Source: Diaminobutyricimonas aerilata (GTDB taxonomy: Bacteria; Actinomycetota; Actinomycetes; Actinomycetales; Microbacteriaceae). From it: 64,000 nt of DNA. The stretch's first letter is position 1. Each line of letters opens with the position of its first letter. The DNA is taken from assembly GCF_002797715.1 (NCBI RefSeq), contig NZ_PGFF01000001.1, positions 2,441,304-2,505,303 on the forward strand, written 5' to 3'. The notes under the pieces were generated by a model that had not been told where the DNA came from, searched no databases, and saw only the letters and a list, made by a program, of their open reading frames with translations. Position numbers and translations under genes: made by a program. Below are positions 1-8,080 of this stretch, in pieces.

Positions 1-858
1 ACCGCCGAGGAGCGCACCGTGCTCGCCGCTCGTGCTCGCGAACTCGGCCGCACGGCGATCGTCGCCAACGACACCGTCGAGCTCGTCGGCGACACCACGG
101 GCACGGTCGGCTCCCTCGCCCGCGTCGTGCGCGTCGCCGAGCGCAGCACGCTGCTGCGCCGCAGCGCCGACGACACGGATGCGGTCGAGCGCGTCATCGT
201 CGCCAACGCGGAGCAGATGCTCATCGTGATCGCCGCGGCGAATCCCGAGCCGCGGCCGCGACTCGTCGACCGCTACCTCGTCGCCGCGTTCGACGCCGGT
301 GTCCGTCCGATCATCTGCGTCACCAAGACCGATCTCGCCGATCCCGAGCCGTTCCTGGCCAACTTCGCGGGACTGGACCTCGAGGTGTTCCGACGCGGCC
401 AGGACGACGATGTCACGGAGCTCGCCGCCGCCCTCCGCGGCCGCGTGACGGTCGCCGTAGGGCATTCGGGGGTCGGCAAGTCCACGCTCGTCAACGCCCT
501 CGTGCCGGGCGCGCACCGCGCTATCGGTCGGGTCAACGCGGTCACCGGCCGCGGACGGCACACGTCGTCGTCGACCGTGCTGCTGCGCCTGTCCGGAGGC
601 GGCTGGGTCATCGACACTCCCGGCGTGCGGTCGTTCGGCCTCGGGCACGTCAACACCGACAACATCCTGCGCGGCTTCGACGACCTGGCGCGGGTCGCGG
701 CGGAATGTCCGCGTGGATGCACGCACCTGCCGGATGCGCCGGACTGCGAACTCAACGAGGCCGTCGCCCGGGGCGAATTGAGTGCGGATCGCGTCGATTC
801 GCTGCAGCGACTGCTGACGACCCTCGTGCCCGAGCACGGGGCTACGCTGAACCGGTGA
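1..858 (+). CDS. rsgA: Ribosome small-subunit-dependent GTPase RsgA, 5' end outside the window
   Basis: Circularly permuted GTPase that checks late maturation of the 30S subunit. The reading frame is open from base 1, so the true start and much of the N-terminal OB fold lie upstream; an internal GTG at 19 is probably not the start. The motif order is the permuted one typical of the family: TKTD (G4) comes first, then the P-loop GHSGVGKSTLVNAL, then DTPG (G3). The C-terminus carries the zinc-binding cluster of the family, CPRGCTHLPDAPDC. The stop overlaps the start of hisN in a GTGA arrangement, so the two are probably translationally coupled. Identification is secure from motif order and the Cys/His cluster. 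Confidence 0.93.
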   Translation, partial: TAEERTVLAARARELGRTAIVANDTVELVGDTTGTVGSLARVVRVAERSTLLRRSADDTDAVERVIVANAEQMLIVIAAANPEPRPRLVDRYLVAAFDAGVRPIICVTKTDLADPEPFLANFAGLDLEVFRRGQDDDVTELAAALRGRVTVAVGHSGVGKSTLVNALVPGAHRAIGRVNAVTGRGRHTSSSTVLLRLSGGGWVIDTPGVRSFGLGHVNTDNILRGFDDLARVAAECPRGCTHLPDAPDCELNEAVARGELSADRVDSLQRLLTTLVPEHGATLNR

Positions 859-1643
859 CCGACTTCTCGCTCGCCGACGACCTCGCTCTCGCCCTCACGC
901 TCGCCGCCGACGCCGATCTCATCTCGTACGACCGGTACCGCGCCCGCGACCTGGATGTGACGCTCAAGCCGGACAGCAGCTTCGTCACCGACGCGGACAC
1001 CGCGGTCGAACGCGCCATCCGTGCCGGCATCGAGGCGGCCCGCCCGGGCGACGGCATCTACGGCGAGGAGTACGGCGTCCAGGGCGACTCCACCCGGCAG
1101 TGGATCATCGACCCGATCGACGGCACGGCGAACTTCTTGCGCGGCCTGCCGATCTGGGGCACGCTCATCGCGCTCGCGGTCGACGGGGTGCCGGTGGTGG
1201 GCGCCGTCAGCTCCCCCGCGCTGCAGCGACGGTGGTGGGCCGCCCGCGGGCACGGCGCCTGGGTGTCGGAACAGCACGGCGAGCCGCACCCGTTGCGGGT
1301 CAGCAGCGTCGGCGACCTCGCCGAGGCGAACATCAGCTACAACCGCATCCAGGGCTGGGATGAGAAGGGCCGCCTGGACGCGGTGCTCGAGTTGACCCGC
1401 GCCGCCTGGCGTTCCCGCGCCATCGGCGACATGTGGTCGTACATGCTGCTCGCCGAGGGCGCCCTCGACGTCGTGACCGAACCGGAGCTGCAGCCCTACG
1501 ACATGGCCGCGCTCATCCCGATCATCGAGGAGGCCGGGGGCCGGTTCACCGACCTCGACGGCACGCCCGGCCCGTGGGGCGGCAGCGCGCTCGCCACCAA
1601 CGGCGCATTGCATACCGCCGCGCTGGCGATCGTCAAGGGGTGA
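855..1643 (+). CDS. hisN: Histidinol-phosphatase, inositol-monophosphatase family
   Basis: Mg-dependent phosphatase that probably dephosphorylates L-histidinol phosphate in histidine synthesis, the role of this subgroup in actinobacteria. The protein has 262 residues. It shows the metal-binding GEE at about residues 70-72, DPIDGT at 86-91, and the C-terminal second half of the site around LQPYDMAAL. I chose the GTG at 855 because it overlaps the rsgA stop and gives the normal family length; an in-frame start at 705 would run deep into rsgA. Inositol-1-phosphatase activity cannot be excluded from sequence, but the pairing with rsgA is typical of actinobacterial hisN. Confidence 0.85.
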   Translation: MTDFSLADDLALALTLAADADLISYDRYRARDLDVTLKPDSSFVTDADTAVERAIRAGIEAARPGDGIYGEEYGVQGDSTRQWIIDPIDGTANFLRGLPIWGTLIALAVDGVPVVGAVSSPALQRRWWAARGHGAWVSEQHGEPHPLRVSSVGDLAEANISYNRIQGWDEKGRLDAVLELTRAAWRSRAIGDMWSYMLLAEGALDVVTEPELQPYDMAALIPIIEEAGGRFTDLDGTPGPWGGSALATNGALHTAALAIVKG

Positions 1644-1720
1644 CCGGAGCGAATCCGTTTCGCTAGGCTCGCAGCGGCGTGATCGCGCCGCTCAGCACCC
1701 GCACAGCACCCGGAGCCGTC

Positions 1721-2257
1721 ATGTCGTCCTCTCCCCTTGCCCGCACCCTCGCGGTGGCCGCCATCGCCCTCGCGGGCGTCACGCTGAGCGGCTGCAGCCT
1801 GCTGAGCCAGTTCGGCGGCGCGGGTTCCGCTCCGCAGCGCGACGAGCAGAACCAGGTGACCGAGGCGCAGGATGACGCCGACGTCTTCGCCATCATGGTC
1901 GGCGACTGTCTGAACGACGGCGAGCAGACCGACACCGAGGTGATGACCCTGCCGATCGTGCCGTGCGACGAGGAGCACGACAGCGAGGCCTTCCACTCGG
2001 AGGACCTGCCCGACGGCGAGTACCCGGGCCAGGAGGCGGTGGCCGCGTCGGCCGAGGAGATCTGCGCCGCGCAGTTCCCCGCGTTCGCGGGCATCGCGTT
2101 CGAGGAGAGCACGCTCAACTTCGGCTACTACAGCCCCACCCAGGAGAGCTGGGAGCAGCGCGACGATCGCGAGATCCTCTGCACGATCTACGCCCTCGAC
2201 CCCGAGACCGGGGAGCCCGTGCGCACGACCGGCACGCTCGAGGGTGCCGCCCGCTGA
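1721..2257 (+). CDS. Secreted lipoprotein with a septum-formation-like domain
   Basis: 178-residue predicted lipoprotein. The signal peptide ends in the lipobox LSGC near residue 25, so a lipid-anchored extracytoplasmic protein is expected. The mature part has the conserved pattern of the actinobacterial septum-formation domain: GDCLND, VPCDEEHDSEAF, LPDGEYPG and a final Cys in ILCTIYAL, giving Cys residues that could form disulfides. I chose the ATG at 1721 because it places a short basic n-region directly before the hydrophobic core; a GTG 42 bases upstream would add a non-signal-like extension. The exact cellular role is unknown. Confidence 0.75.
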   Translation: MSSSPLARTLAVAAIALAGVTLSGCSLLSQFGGAGSAPQRDEQNQVTEAQDDADVFAIMVGDCLNDGEQTDTEVMTLPIVPCDEEHDSEAFHSEDLPDGEYPGQEAVAASAEEICAAQFPAFAGIAFEESTLNFGYYSPTQESWEQRDDREILCTIYALDPETGEPVRTTGTLEGAAR

Positions 2258-2290
2258 TCCTCGCCGCCCGAGGCGCGCTAGGCTCGCCGC

Positions 2291-3085
2291 GTGACTGCAA
2301 GCGCTTGCACTGACGACCCGCTCGCCGCGTTCGACGCCTACACCGACGCTCTCGTCGCCTCCGTTGCGTCCCGGGCCGACGTGCTCGGGCTCGTGCTGCT
2401 CGGGTCCGGCGCGGAACCGCATCGGATCGACGAGTGGAGCGACCACGACTTCTACCTCGTCGTCGACGACGGCGCGGCCGAGGACTACCGCCTGGACCTC
2501 TCCTGGCTGCCGGACGCGGAGCGCATCGTGCTCGCGCCACGCGAGACGGAGCACGGACTCAAGGTCGTCTACGACGACGGGCACGTGCTCGAGTTCGCCG
2601 TGGCGACCCTCGGCGAGGTGGCCGGCTTCGGCACCAACCACTGGCGCGTCGTGCTCGATCGCGGCGAAGTGGAACCCGTCATCCGTGCCGCCGCCGCGCG
2701 CTCGGCGCTGCTTCCCGAGCCCGACCCGGCGCGCGACATCCGCCTCTTCCTCGCCCAGCTGCTCATCGGCACCGGTCGCGCGCGACGCGGTGAGCTGCTG
2801 ACCGCGGGCGAGTCCGTGCGCGGGCACGCCCTCAAAGCCCTCCTCGCCGTCTGGCGCTCCCGCGTGGACGCCGAGCACCCGGAGCATCTCGACCGGCTCG
2901 ATGTGCACCGTCGGTTCGAGCGGGTCTACCCGGCCGCGGCCGCCGAGCTCGCGGCGGCATCGAGCTCGGAGCCCGAGCCCGCTGCCCGCGCCCTGCTCGA
3001 GATCGCCGAGCGCGGACTCGCGCCCGGGTGGTCGGAGTGGCCGACGGAAGCGGTGGCCGCGATCCGGCGCCGGCTCGACTGGTGA
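2291..3085 (+). CDS. Nucleotidyltransferase-fold protein, function unknown
   Basis: 264 residues. Near residue 40 it shows the nucleotidyltransferase signature: LLGSGAEPHRIDEWSDHDFY, i.e. the G-S of the nucleotide-binding turn and a D-x-D-like metal pair. The C-terminal half is helical, resembling aminoglycoside-adenylyltransferase-like or substrate-binding helical domains. No substrate can be assigned. The GTG start lies just 33 bases after the previous stop, and there is no clear ribosome-binding site. A perfect palindrome sits on the first codons. A hairpin follows the stop. Confidence 0.6.
   Translation: MTASACTDDPLAAFDAYTDALVASVASRADVLGLVLLGSGAEPHRIDEWSDHDFYLVVDDGAAEDYRLDLSWLPDAERIVLAPRETEHGLKVVYDDGHVLEFAVATLGEVAGFGTNHWRVVLDRGEVEPVIRAAAARSALLPEPDPARDIRLFLAQLLIGTGRARRGELLTAGESVRGHALKALLAVWRSRVDAEHPEHLDRLDVHRRFERVYPAAAAELAAASSSEPEPAARALLEIAERGLAPGWSEWPTEAVAAIRRRLDW
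2296..2309. promoter_or_regulatory. Perfect 14-bp palindrome over the first codons of the nucleotidyltransferase gene
   Basis: TGCAAGCGCTTGCA is a perfect palindrome with a central CG, the form of operators recognised by LacI-family repressors. It starts five bases into the coding sequence. Bound repressor there would block transcription elongation or a leaderless start. Chance is possible, since a 14-bp palindrome is not rare in 64 kb. Confidence 0.4.
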
Positions 3086-3091
3086 GAACGC

Positions 3092-3121
3092 ACGAAGGCC
3101 GCCCCGGGGGACGGCCTTCGT
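3092..3121. terminator. Hairpin between the nucleotidyltransferase gene and ssrA
   Basis: Nine-base-pair inverted repeat ACGAAGGCC / GGCCTTCGT around a GC-rich 12-base loop, lying 7 bases after one stop codon and 26 bases beyond the 3' end of the convergent tmRNA gene. It has no good T-run on either strand, so it may serve as a weak bidirectional terminator. Confidence 0.6.
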
Positions 3122-3147
3122 GTCTGTCGCGCGACTGCGGCTCGCGA

Positions 3148-3519
3148 TGGTGGAGATGGGGGGAATCGAACCCCCGTCCATCGCTGTGAGCCTGCGCCTT
3201 CTACGGGCGTAGCCTATGGAAGCGTTCTACTCGGCTCCGACCTTTGTCACAGGCACCCAGGTCGACGAGCCCAGCCCGAGTGCAAGTCCCACGACGCCCT
3301 CAGGCGTGACGTCGCAGCAAGCCTCCTAGATAACGCCAGAACCGGGTCGGAGGCATCACCCGGCCTGACGGACCTTCAGACTCTTACTTACGCAGCAAGA
3401 GCGAGGTCGGTGCGCTTAACGTTGGCACCTATGTTTTGCAGAGATCGTTAACGAGATAACCCTGCATCCTCGGCCCGCTTCTCGCAGTTTCGCAGGCGAT
3501 GTCGAAACCGATCATCCCC
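3148..3519 (-). ncRNA. ssrA: Transfer-messenger RNA (tmRNA)
   Basis: 372-nt gene for the ribosome-rescue RNA that works with SmpB. Read on the minus strand, the 5' end GGGGAUG pairs with CAUCUCC just before the 3' ACCA, forming the alanine-type acceptor stem. The T-arm has the GGTTCGATTCCC-like loop next to it. The tag reading frame is at 3388-3426: GCC resume codon, then codons for ANVKRTDLALAA and a TAA stop. The ALAA end is the usual degradation signal. The CCA end is encoded. The partner gene smpB lies 1.66 kb away on the same strand. Confidence 0.96.
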
Positions 3520-3525
3520 TCGAGT

Positions 3526-3558
3526 GCGAGTCGCAGTCGCGCGCTGTGGAGTTGTCAA
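3526..3558 (-). promoter_or_regulatory. Promoter of ssrA
   Basis: A perfect TTGACA -35 hexamer on the minus strand (complement of 3553-3558) lies 34 bases upstream of the deduced tmRNA 5' end at 3519, the distance expected for a sigma-70-type promoter. The -10 region is GC-rich and cannot be pinned down; TGCGAC at the complement of 3530-3535 is the candidate with 17-base spacing. Confidence 0.55.
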
Positions 3559-3626
3559 CCGCACCTTCCGGTGCAGCCCTCCATGCTAGCGCGCGACCGC
3601 GAGTCGCACCATCCACGCCCGATCCG

Positions 3627-4556
3627 TCAGGCTGCGCCCTCGGCGAACGCGAGGGCGACGTCGTCGTGCACGAGCATCATGTTCACAGCCGCCGCCGCAC
3701 GCGAACCCCCCGCCGCGGCGGGAAGCACCTGCGCCATCGGTTCGACGACGTTCCCGACGGCGGAGACGCCCGGCACCGACGTCGCGCCGGTGAAGTCGAC
3801 GCGCACGAGTTCGACGCCGATGTTCGGCTCGAGCACGGTCTCGGCGCCGAGCGCCCGCAGCAGGGCGTCGTTCGGCCGCGGATCCGACGCCACGAACACG
3901 GCGTCGCGCTCGAGCACCGAGCCGTCCGCGAGGTCGAGGGCGACGCGGTCGCCGATGCGACGCACCGCGGTCACGGCGGTGCGGAGCACGCGTCCACCAC
4001 GCACCTCGACACCGCGCACCTGCTCGGGGTCGAGCTCCGCCTCGCCGACGACGGTGAGGTCATCGGTCCACTGGGTCAGCAGGAGCGCCTGGTGCCCCGA
4101 CCCCGGCTTGACGGCGAGCACCGCGATCGCCTGGTCGCGCACCTCCCATCCGTGGCAGTACGGACAGTGGTGCACCTTCTCGCCCCACAGCTCGGTGAGT
4201 CCCGGGATGTCCGGCAGCACGTCGGTGAGCCCGGTCGCGACGATCAGACGACGGGCGCGGGCGCTCGTGCCGGATGCGCGCGTCACCGTGAAGTCGCCCA
4301 CGGCCCCGGTCACCGACGCCACCGTGTCGTCGACGTACGCGACCCCGTAGGCGCTCGCCTCGATGCGCATGTCGGCCACGAGCTCGAGCGGGTTCGCCCC
4401 CTCCCGGCCCGGGTAGGAGTGCACTCCCGATGCGAAGCGATTGCGCGGCGACCCGCCGTCGATGACGAGTACCCGCCGCCGGGCGCGGCCGAGGGTGAGC
4501 GCGGCGCTCGACCCTGCGGCGGCGCCCCCGATGATGATGACGTCGTAGTTGTCCAT
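3627..4556 (-). CDS. Thioredoxin-reductase-like FAD-dependent oxidoreductase
   Basis: 309-residue flavoprotein of the NAD(P)/FAD pyridine nucleotide-disulfide reductase group. It shows the N-terminal FAD-binding motif IIIGGAAAGSSAAL within the first 20 residues, a redox pair CPYC in HHCPYCHGWE, and a C-terminal GDD/GNV-type FAD motif (SAVGNVVEP). It may reduce a small disulfide substrate; members next to XRE-cupin regulators are often annotated only as thioredoxin reductase-like. The ATG at 4556 was chosen because the FAD motif follows at once. It diverges from the XRE regulator at 4623, with 66 bases between the start codons, and is probably controlled by it. Confidence 0.82.
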   Translation of the reverse strand: MDNYDVIIIGGAAAGSSAALTLGRARRRVLVIDGGSPRNRFASGVHSYPGREGANPLELVADMRIEASAYGVAYVDDTVASVTGAVGDFTVTRASGTSARARRLIVATGLTDVLPDIPGLTELWGEKVHHCPYCHGWEVRDQAIAVLAVKPGSGHQALLLTQWTDDLTVVGEAELDPEQVRGVEVRGGRVLRTAVTAVRRIGDRVALDLADGSVLERDAVFVASDPRPNDALLRALGAETVLEPNIGVELVRVDFTGATSVPGVSAVGNVVEPMAQVLPAAAGGSRAAAAVNMMLVHDDVALAFAEGAA

Positions 4557-4593
4557 GCCCGCACGGTAGGAAGCCGGTTCCCTCCTCGCGAGC

Positions 4594-4616
4594 GAATTTG
4601 CGGATCTGGCAAACTC
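4594..4616. promoter_or_regulatory. Inverted repeat in the XRE/flavoprotein divergent promoter
   Basis: GAATTTGC-N7-GCAAACTC, arms matching in 7 of 8 positions, lies 6 bases before the start of the XRE regulator in the 66-base divergent gap. A likely operator for the adjacent XRE-cupin protein, by position and symmetry only. Confidence 0.45.
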
Positions 4617-4622
4617 GGAGGC

Positions 4623-5171
4623 ATGGAACTGCCCGCGCGACTGCGCGAACGTCGACGCCGCGCCGGCCTCACCCTCGCCGTCGCGGCGGAGCGCGCCGGC
4701 CTGTCGGTGAGCACCCTCTCGCGGATGGAGACCGGGGAGCGCCGGGTGCCCCTCGAGACGGCGATCGACCTCGCCCGCGCCTACGGCGTCAGCCTCGACG
4801 AACTCGTCGCCGACCCGACGGTCTCCACTCCTGAGGTGCAACGCCACGGCACGCGCACCTACACGGCGCTCGGGCCGACCCTGCGCACGCATCGGGCCCA
4901 TCGCATCACGATCGAGGCGAGCGACGTGCATCCGACACCCCGCGTGCACGCCGGGCGGGAGTGGTTGTACGTGCTCTCGGGGCGGATGCGCCTCGTGCTG
5001 GGCGATGAGGACATCACGGTCGCGGCGGGCGAGACGGCCGAGTTCGATACGCGCCTCCCCCACTGGTTCGGCAGCGACGGAAGCGGCCGCGTCGACCTGC
5101 TCAGCCTGTTCGACACGGAGGGTGAGCGCATCCACCTGCGCGTGCAGACCTCGCCGAAGCGGGAGGGGTGA
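4623..5171 (+). CDS. XRE-family transcriptional regulator with C-terminal cupin
   Basis: 182 residues: an N-terminal helix-turn-helix (residues about 5-60, with TLAVAAERAGLSVSTLSRME) and a C-terminal cupin beta-barrel (about 105-180, with the HAGREWLYVLSGRMRL and ETAEFDTRLPHW segments). Such proteins usually sense a small ligand through the cupin and regulate an adjacent metabolic gene, here the divergent flavoprotein. The ATG at 4623 follows CGGAGGC, a good ribosome-binding site. Reading frames extending upstream of it are antisense to the flavoprotein gene and were rejected. Confidence 0.85.
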   Translation: MELPARLRERRRRAGLTLAVAAERAGLSVSTLSRMETGERRVPLETAIDLARAYGVSLDELVADPTVSTPEVQRHGTRTYTALGPTLRTHRAHRITIEASDVHPTPRVHAGREWLYVLSGRMRLVLGDEDITVAAGETAEFDTRLPHWFGSDGSGRVDLLSLFDTEGERIHLRVQTSPKREG

Positions 5172-5177
5172 GCCGGC

Positions 5178-5654
5178 CTATTCGCCGAGGTAGCGGCGGG
5201 CCGCCATCGCGCGGTCGGCCTCGCGGCGGTCCTGCCGCTCGCGCAGGGTCTGCCGCTTGTCGTACTCCCGCTTGCCCTTCGCGAGGGCGATCTCGACCTT
5301 CGCGCGACCGTCGCTGAAGTACAACTGCAGCGGCACGAGGGTGTACCCGCCCTCCTTGACCTTGCTGGAGAGCTTGAGGATCTGCTCCTTGTGCAGCAGC
5401 AGCTTCCGCTTGCGGCGCGGGGGGTGGTTCGTCCAGGTGCCCTGGTTGTACTCGGGGATGTGCACGGCGTCGAGCCATGCTTCGCCGCCATCGATGTACG
5501 CGTAGCCGTCGACGAGGGACGCGCGACCGGCCCGCAACGACTTCACCTCGGTTCCCGAGAGCACCATTCCGGCCTCATAGGTGTCTTCGATGGTGTAGTC
5601 ATGGCGGGCTTTGCGATTGGTGGCCACGACCTTCTGACCACGTTCCCTGGGCAC
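5178..5654 (-). CDS. smpB: SsrA-binding protein SmpB
   Basis: 158-residue RNA-binding protein that carries tmRNA into the stalled ribosome. Family landmarks are visible: [20 protein letters not shown] at the start, [13 protein letters not shown], the [21 protein letters not shown] segment, and the basic C-terminal tail [17 protein letters not shown] that occupies the empty mRNA channel. Length is normal. Its RNA partner ssrA lies downstream on the same strand, separated by the XRE/flavoprotein pair, and ftsX lies upstream on the same strand, separated by four genes. Confidence 0.97.
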   Translation of the reverse strand: MPRERGQKVVATNRKARHDYTIEDTYEAGMVLSGTEVKSLRAGRASLVDGYAYIDGGEAWLDAVHIPEYNQGTWTNHPPRRKRKLLLHKEQILKLSSKVKEGGYTLVPLQLYFSDGRAKVEIALAKGKREYDKRQTLRERQDRREADRAMAARRYLGE

Positions 5655-5765
5655 GACACGTTCCTTTCGACGCGCTCGGCGGGTGCCGAGCAGCCTGTCA
5701 GCTTAGCGCAGCGTCGCTGGGGAACGCGAGCGCGGTCGCCTAGCCTGTCGTGAGGAGGATCTCTC

Positions 5766-6356
5766 ATGGACTACACCGCCGCTCCGAAACCGTGGGCACC
5801 GATCGAGGCCGCGGAGGTGCGGCGACTCGCGATCGCGATCGTGATCTCGATTGCGGTGGGTGCCGTCGTCGGCGTCTTCCTCGGCCTCCCGGCCCTCACC
5901 TCCGGGGATCCGTCGAGGGTCGCTCGCGCGCTCCTGTACATCGGTTCGGGCGTCTGCCTGGCCGGGTTCCTCGGCGCGAGCCTGGGCGGATGGCGCCTCA
6001 TCGCGGGTGAGAACGACTTCGCGGGCCGCGATCGCCCGGTCGTGCGACGTGTGCGACGGACGGTCCTCCGCGGCAAGACGGAGACGCTCGACGAGTACGA
6101 GTCGGAGATCGCCGCCCGCTTCGCCCGCGCCTATCCGACCATCGCGGTGGCGCGGCTCGTGGCCTACGGCCTGCTGGTGCTCAGTGCCGGACTCAACCAG
6201 ACCGCGACGCTGACTCGTGAACCCGGTGCCGTCATGCCCGTGGTGCTGACCGGCGCAGTCGGGCTGGTCCTCATCGGCCTGGTGTGCCAGACGACCGTCC
6301 TCGTACGACGCGCCCGACGTTACCGCTTGACGCGTACGTCGCCGTCACTGACCTGA
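5766..6356 (+). CDS. Small membrane protein, paralogue of the next gene
   Basis: 196 residues with about four predicted membrane segments (near residues 22-45, 58-80, 125-145 and 150-175) and a basic C-terminal tail RRARRYRLTR. A cytoplasmic segment contains VLRGKTETLDEYESEIAARF, which recurs as VLRGKPESLDDTEQVAAARY in the gene at 6433. Both proteins also end in an RRARRY tail, so they look like tandem paralogues. No known family recognised. An AGGAGG ribosome-binding site precedes the ATG. Confidence 0.6.
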   Translation: MDYTAAPKPWAPIEAAEVRRLAIAIVISIAVGAVVGVFLGLPALTSGDPSRVARALLYIGSGVCLAGFLGASLGGWRLIAGENDFAGRDRPVVRRVRRTVLRGKTETLDEYESEIAARFARAYPTIAVARLVAYGLLVLSAGLNQTATLTREPGAVMPVVLTGAVGLVLIGLVCQTTVLVRRARRYRLTRTSPSLT

Positions 6357-6432
6357 GCATTCCCTGTATGGCGCGGTAGACCGATCCGTCGATCGAGTTG
6401 AGTGTGCTTCACCTCGAGATGGGACCCGAACC

Positions 6433-7425
6433 ATGAGAGTCGTCGCGTACGTCCTGACCGTTCTGCTCGTCACCGCTGTGATGGTCGGCGAGACCGTGCT
6501 GCTGCTCCTCACCTCCACCCACCGCGAGCCGGGGACCACCGGCATCGCCGGCGCCGGTCTCGGCGTGATGGTCTACGGGCCACTCATGCTCGGCAGCGTC
6601 GCCGCCTGGTGGCGGATGCGTGACGCGAGCGACGCCGGCCGCTACTACCGCCTCTGGCTGATCTGGACCGCAGTGGCGTCTGCGGTCGGGGCGGCCCTCG
6701 TCGTTGTCGGCGGCGTACTGTCGGGCACCGCCCCGTGGGCGGTGGCGATCGTCATCGCGACCGGCGTCGTACTGCTCGCGGTGGCCGTGCCCCTCGGCGA
6801 CCGGGTGCGCCGCTCCGCGGACCGGCATCGTGAGCCCTCGGCGGAGCACTGGACACCGACCGGGCCCGGTGCCGTGGTGCGCGTCGTCCGCATCACCGCC
6901 ATCACCTTCGCCGCCGTGCTGCTCGTCGGCGTCGTCGGCGCCGCCGTGCTCGCCGCGACGGTCGACCCGGACCTCTTCGGCGACACGGTCCTCCTGGCGG
7001 TCCCGCTCGCGTTCTTCGGCGCCGGACTCGCCTGCGCACTCGCCGGTCTGCGCGTGTCCAAGAATCTGCGCGAGGCGGCGGCGGGCGATATCGGCACGCT
7101 CCGTAAGCTCATGCGTGTCGTGCTGCGGGGCAAGCCGGAGTCCCTGGACGACACCGAACAGGTCGCCGCGGCCCGGTACGCGGCGGGCATCCCCATCGCC
7201 CTCGGCATCCAGCTCGCGTTCCTCGGCCTGCTCTACGCCGGCCTGGTCATCCAGCAGGTGATCACGCTGCTCGGGAGCGACGGTGGCTCCCCGATGCAGC
7301 TCGCGATCCTCGTGCTGCTCGTCCTCATGCTCGCGGTCGTCGTACCGCTCACCGTCGTGCGCATCCGTCGAGCCCGGCGGTACGCGCGGGAGCACGCCGA
7401 CCTGCTGCAGCCCGAGACGGTCTAG
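6433..7425 (+). CDS. Multi-pass membrane protein, paralogue of the preceding gene
   Basis: 330 residues with about eight hydrophobic segments. The C-terminal half (from about residue 190) repeats the layout of the upstream 196-residue protein: two membrane spans, a cytoplasmic motif VLRGKPESLDD, two further spans and a basic RRARRY tail. The N-terminal half adds four spans, possibly an older internal duplication. No enzymatic motif is seen and the function is unknown. The stop overlaps the convergent hydrolase gene by four bases. Confidence 0.6.
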   Translation: MRVVAYVLTVLLVTAVMVGETVLLLLTSTHREPGTTGIAGAGLGVMVYGPLMLGSVAAWWRMRDASDAGRYYRLWLIWTAVASAVGAALVVVGGVLSGTAPWAVAIVIATGVVLLAVAVPLGDRVRRSADRHREPSAEHWTPTGPGAVVRVVRITAITFAAVLLVGVVGAAVLAATVDPDLFGDTVLLAVPLAFFGAGLACALAGLRVSKNLREAAAGDIGTLRKLMRVVLRGKPESLDDTEQVAAARYAAGIPIALGIQLAFLGLLYAGLVIQQVITLLGSDGGSPMQLAILVLLVLMLAVVVPLTVVRIRRARRYAREHADLLQPETV

Positions 7426-8063
7426 CGGGCGACCTCGCGCACGAACGCGGTGACGGCATCCGCCGTCGTGGCGAGGTGCTGGGCGTGGGTGAAACCGCTC
7501 ACCTTCGTGCGCGGCTTCAGCTCGTGCTCCCCGTCCTCGAGCCAGAACAGGCGGATGCCCGCACCGAGCGAGTACCCGGGCACCTCGTCGCGCGTGCCGA
7601 ACGGGTCGCGCGTGCCCTGGCAGATGAGCGCGGGCGTCGCGAGGTGCTCGAGATGGGCGGTGCGCAGCTTCTCGGGCGATCCGGGCGGATGGAACGGGTA
7701 GCCGAGGCACACGAGCCCCGCGACAGCGCCTTGCGCATGCAGGTCGTCCGCGACCATGCTCGCGACCCGGCCGCCCATGGACTTGCCGCCGATGACGACC
7801 GCCCCTCCCGCATCCGAGACGATCCGCGCGACGGCGTCGCGGTACTCCCCCATCACGGTCTCGGCTCGCGGCGGCGGCTTGCGGGTGCCGCTGCGCCGGG
7901 CCGCCATGTACGCGAACTCGAACCGCGCGACCCGGATGCCGCGGTCGGCGAGGAGCCCGGCCATCCGGTCCATCCACGGGGAGTCCATCGCCGCGCCGGC
8001 GCCGTGCGCGAGCACGAGCACGGGCGCGTCGTCGGGTCCGGTCCACAGCAGGTCGATCGCCAT
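7422..8063 (-). CDS. Alpha/beta-hydrolase, dienelactone-hydrolase/KANL3-like
   Basis: 213 residues. The oxyanion-side motif LAHGAGAAMDSPWMD near residue 17 and the nucleophile elbow GGKSMGGRVA (Ser in GxSxG) identify an alpha/beta hydrolase of the short bacterial type with a HGAG start. The Asp (GTRDPFGT) and His (DGEHEL) of the triad follow in order. Substrate unknown. It overlaps the convergent membrane protein gene tail to tail. No operon partner is obvious: the CPBP gene upstream on the same strand starts 17 bases beyond its own start. Confidence 0.78.
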   Translation of the reverse strand: MAIDLLWTGPDDAPVLVLAHGAGAAMDSPWMDRMAGLLADRGIRVARFEFAYMAARRSGTRKPPPRAETVMGEYRDAVARIVSDAGGAVVIGGKSMGGRVASMVADDLHAQGAVAGLVCLGYPFHPPGSPEKLRTAHLEHLATPALICQGTRDPFGTRDEVPGYSLGAGIRLFWLEDGEHELKPRTKVSGFTHAQHLATTADAVTAFVREVAR

Positions 8064-8080
8064 CCACCGAGCCTACGGAT

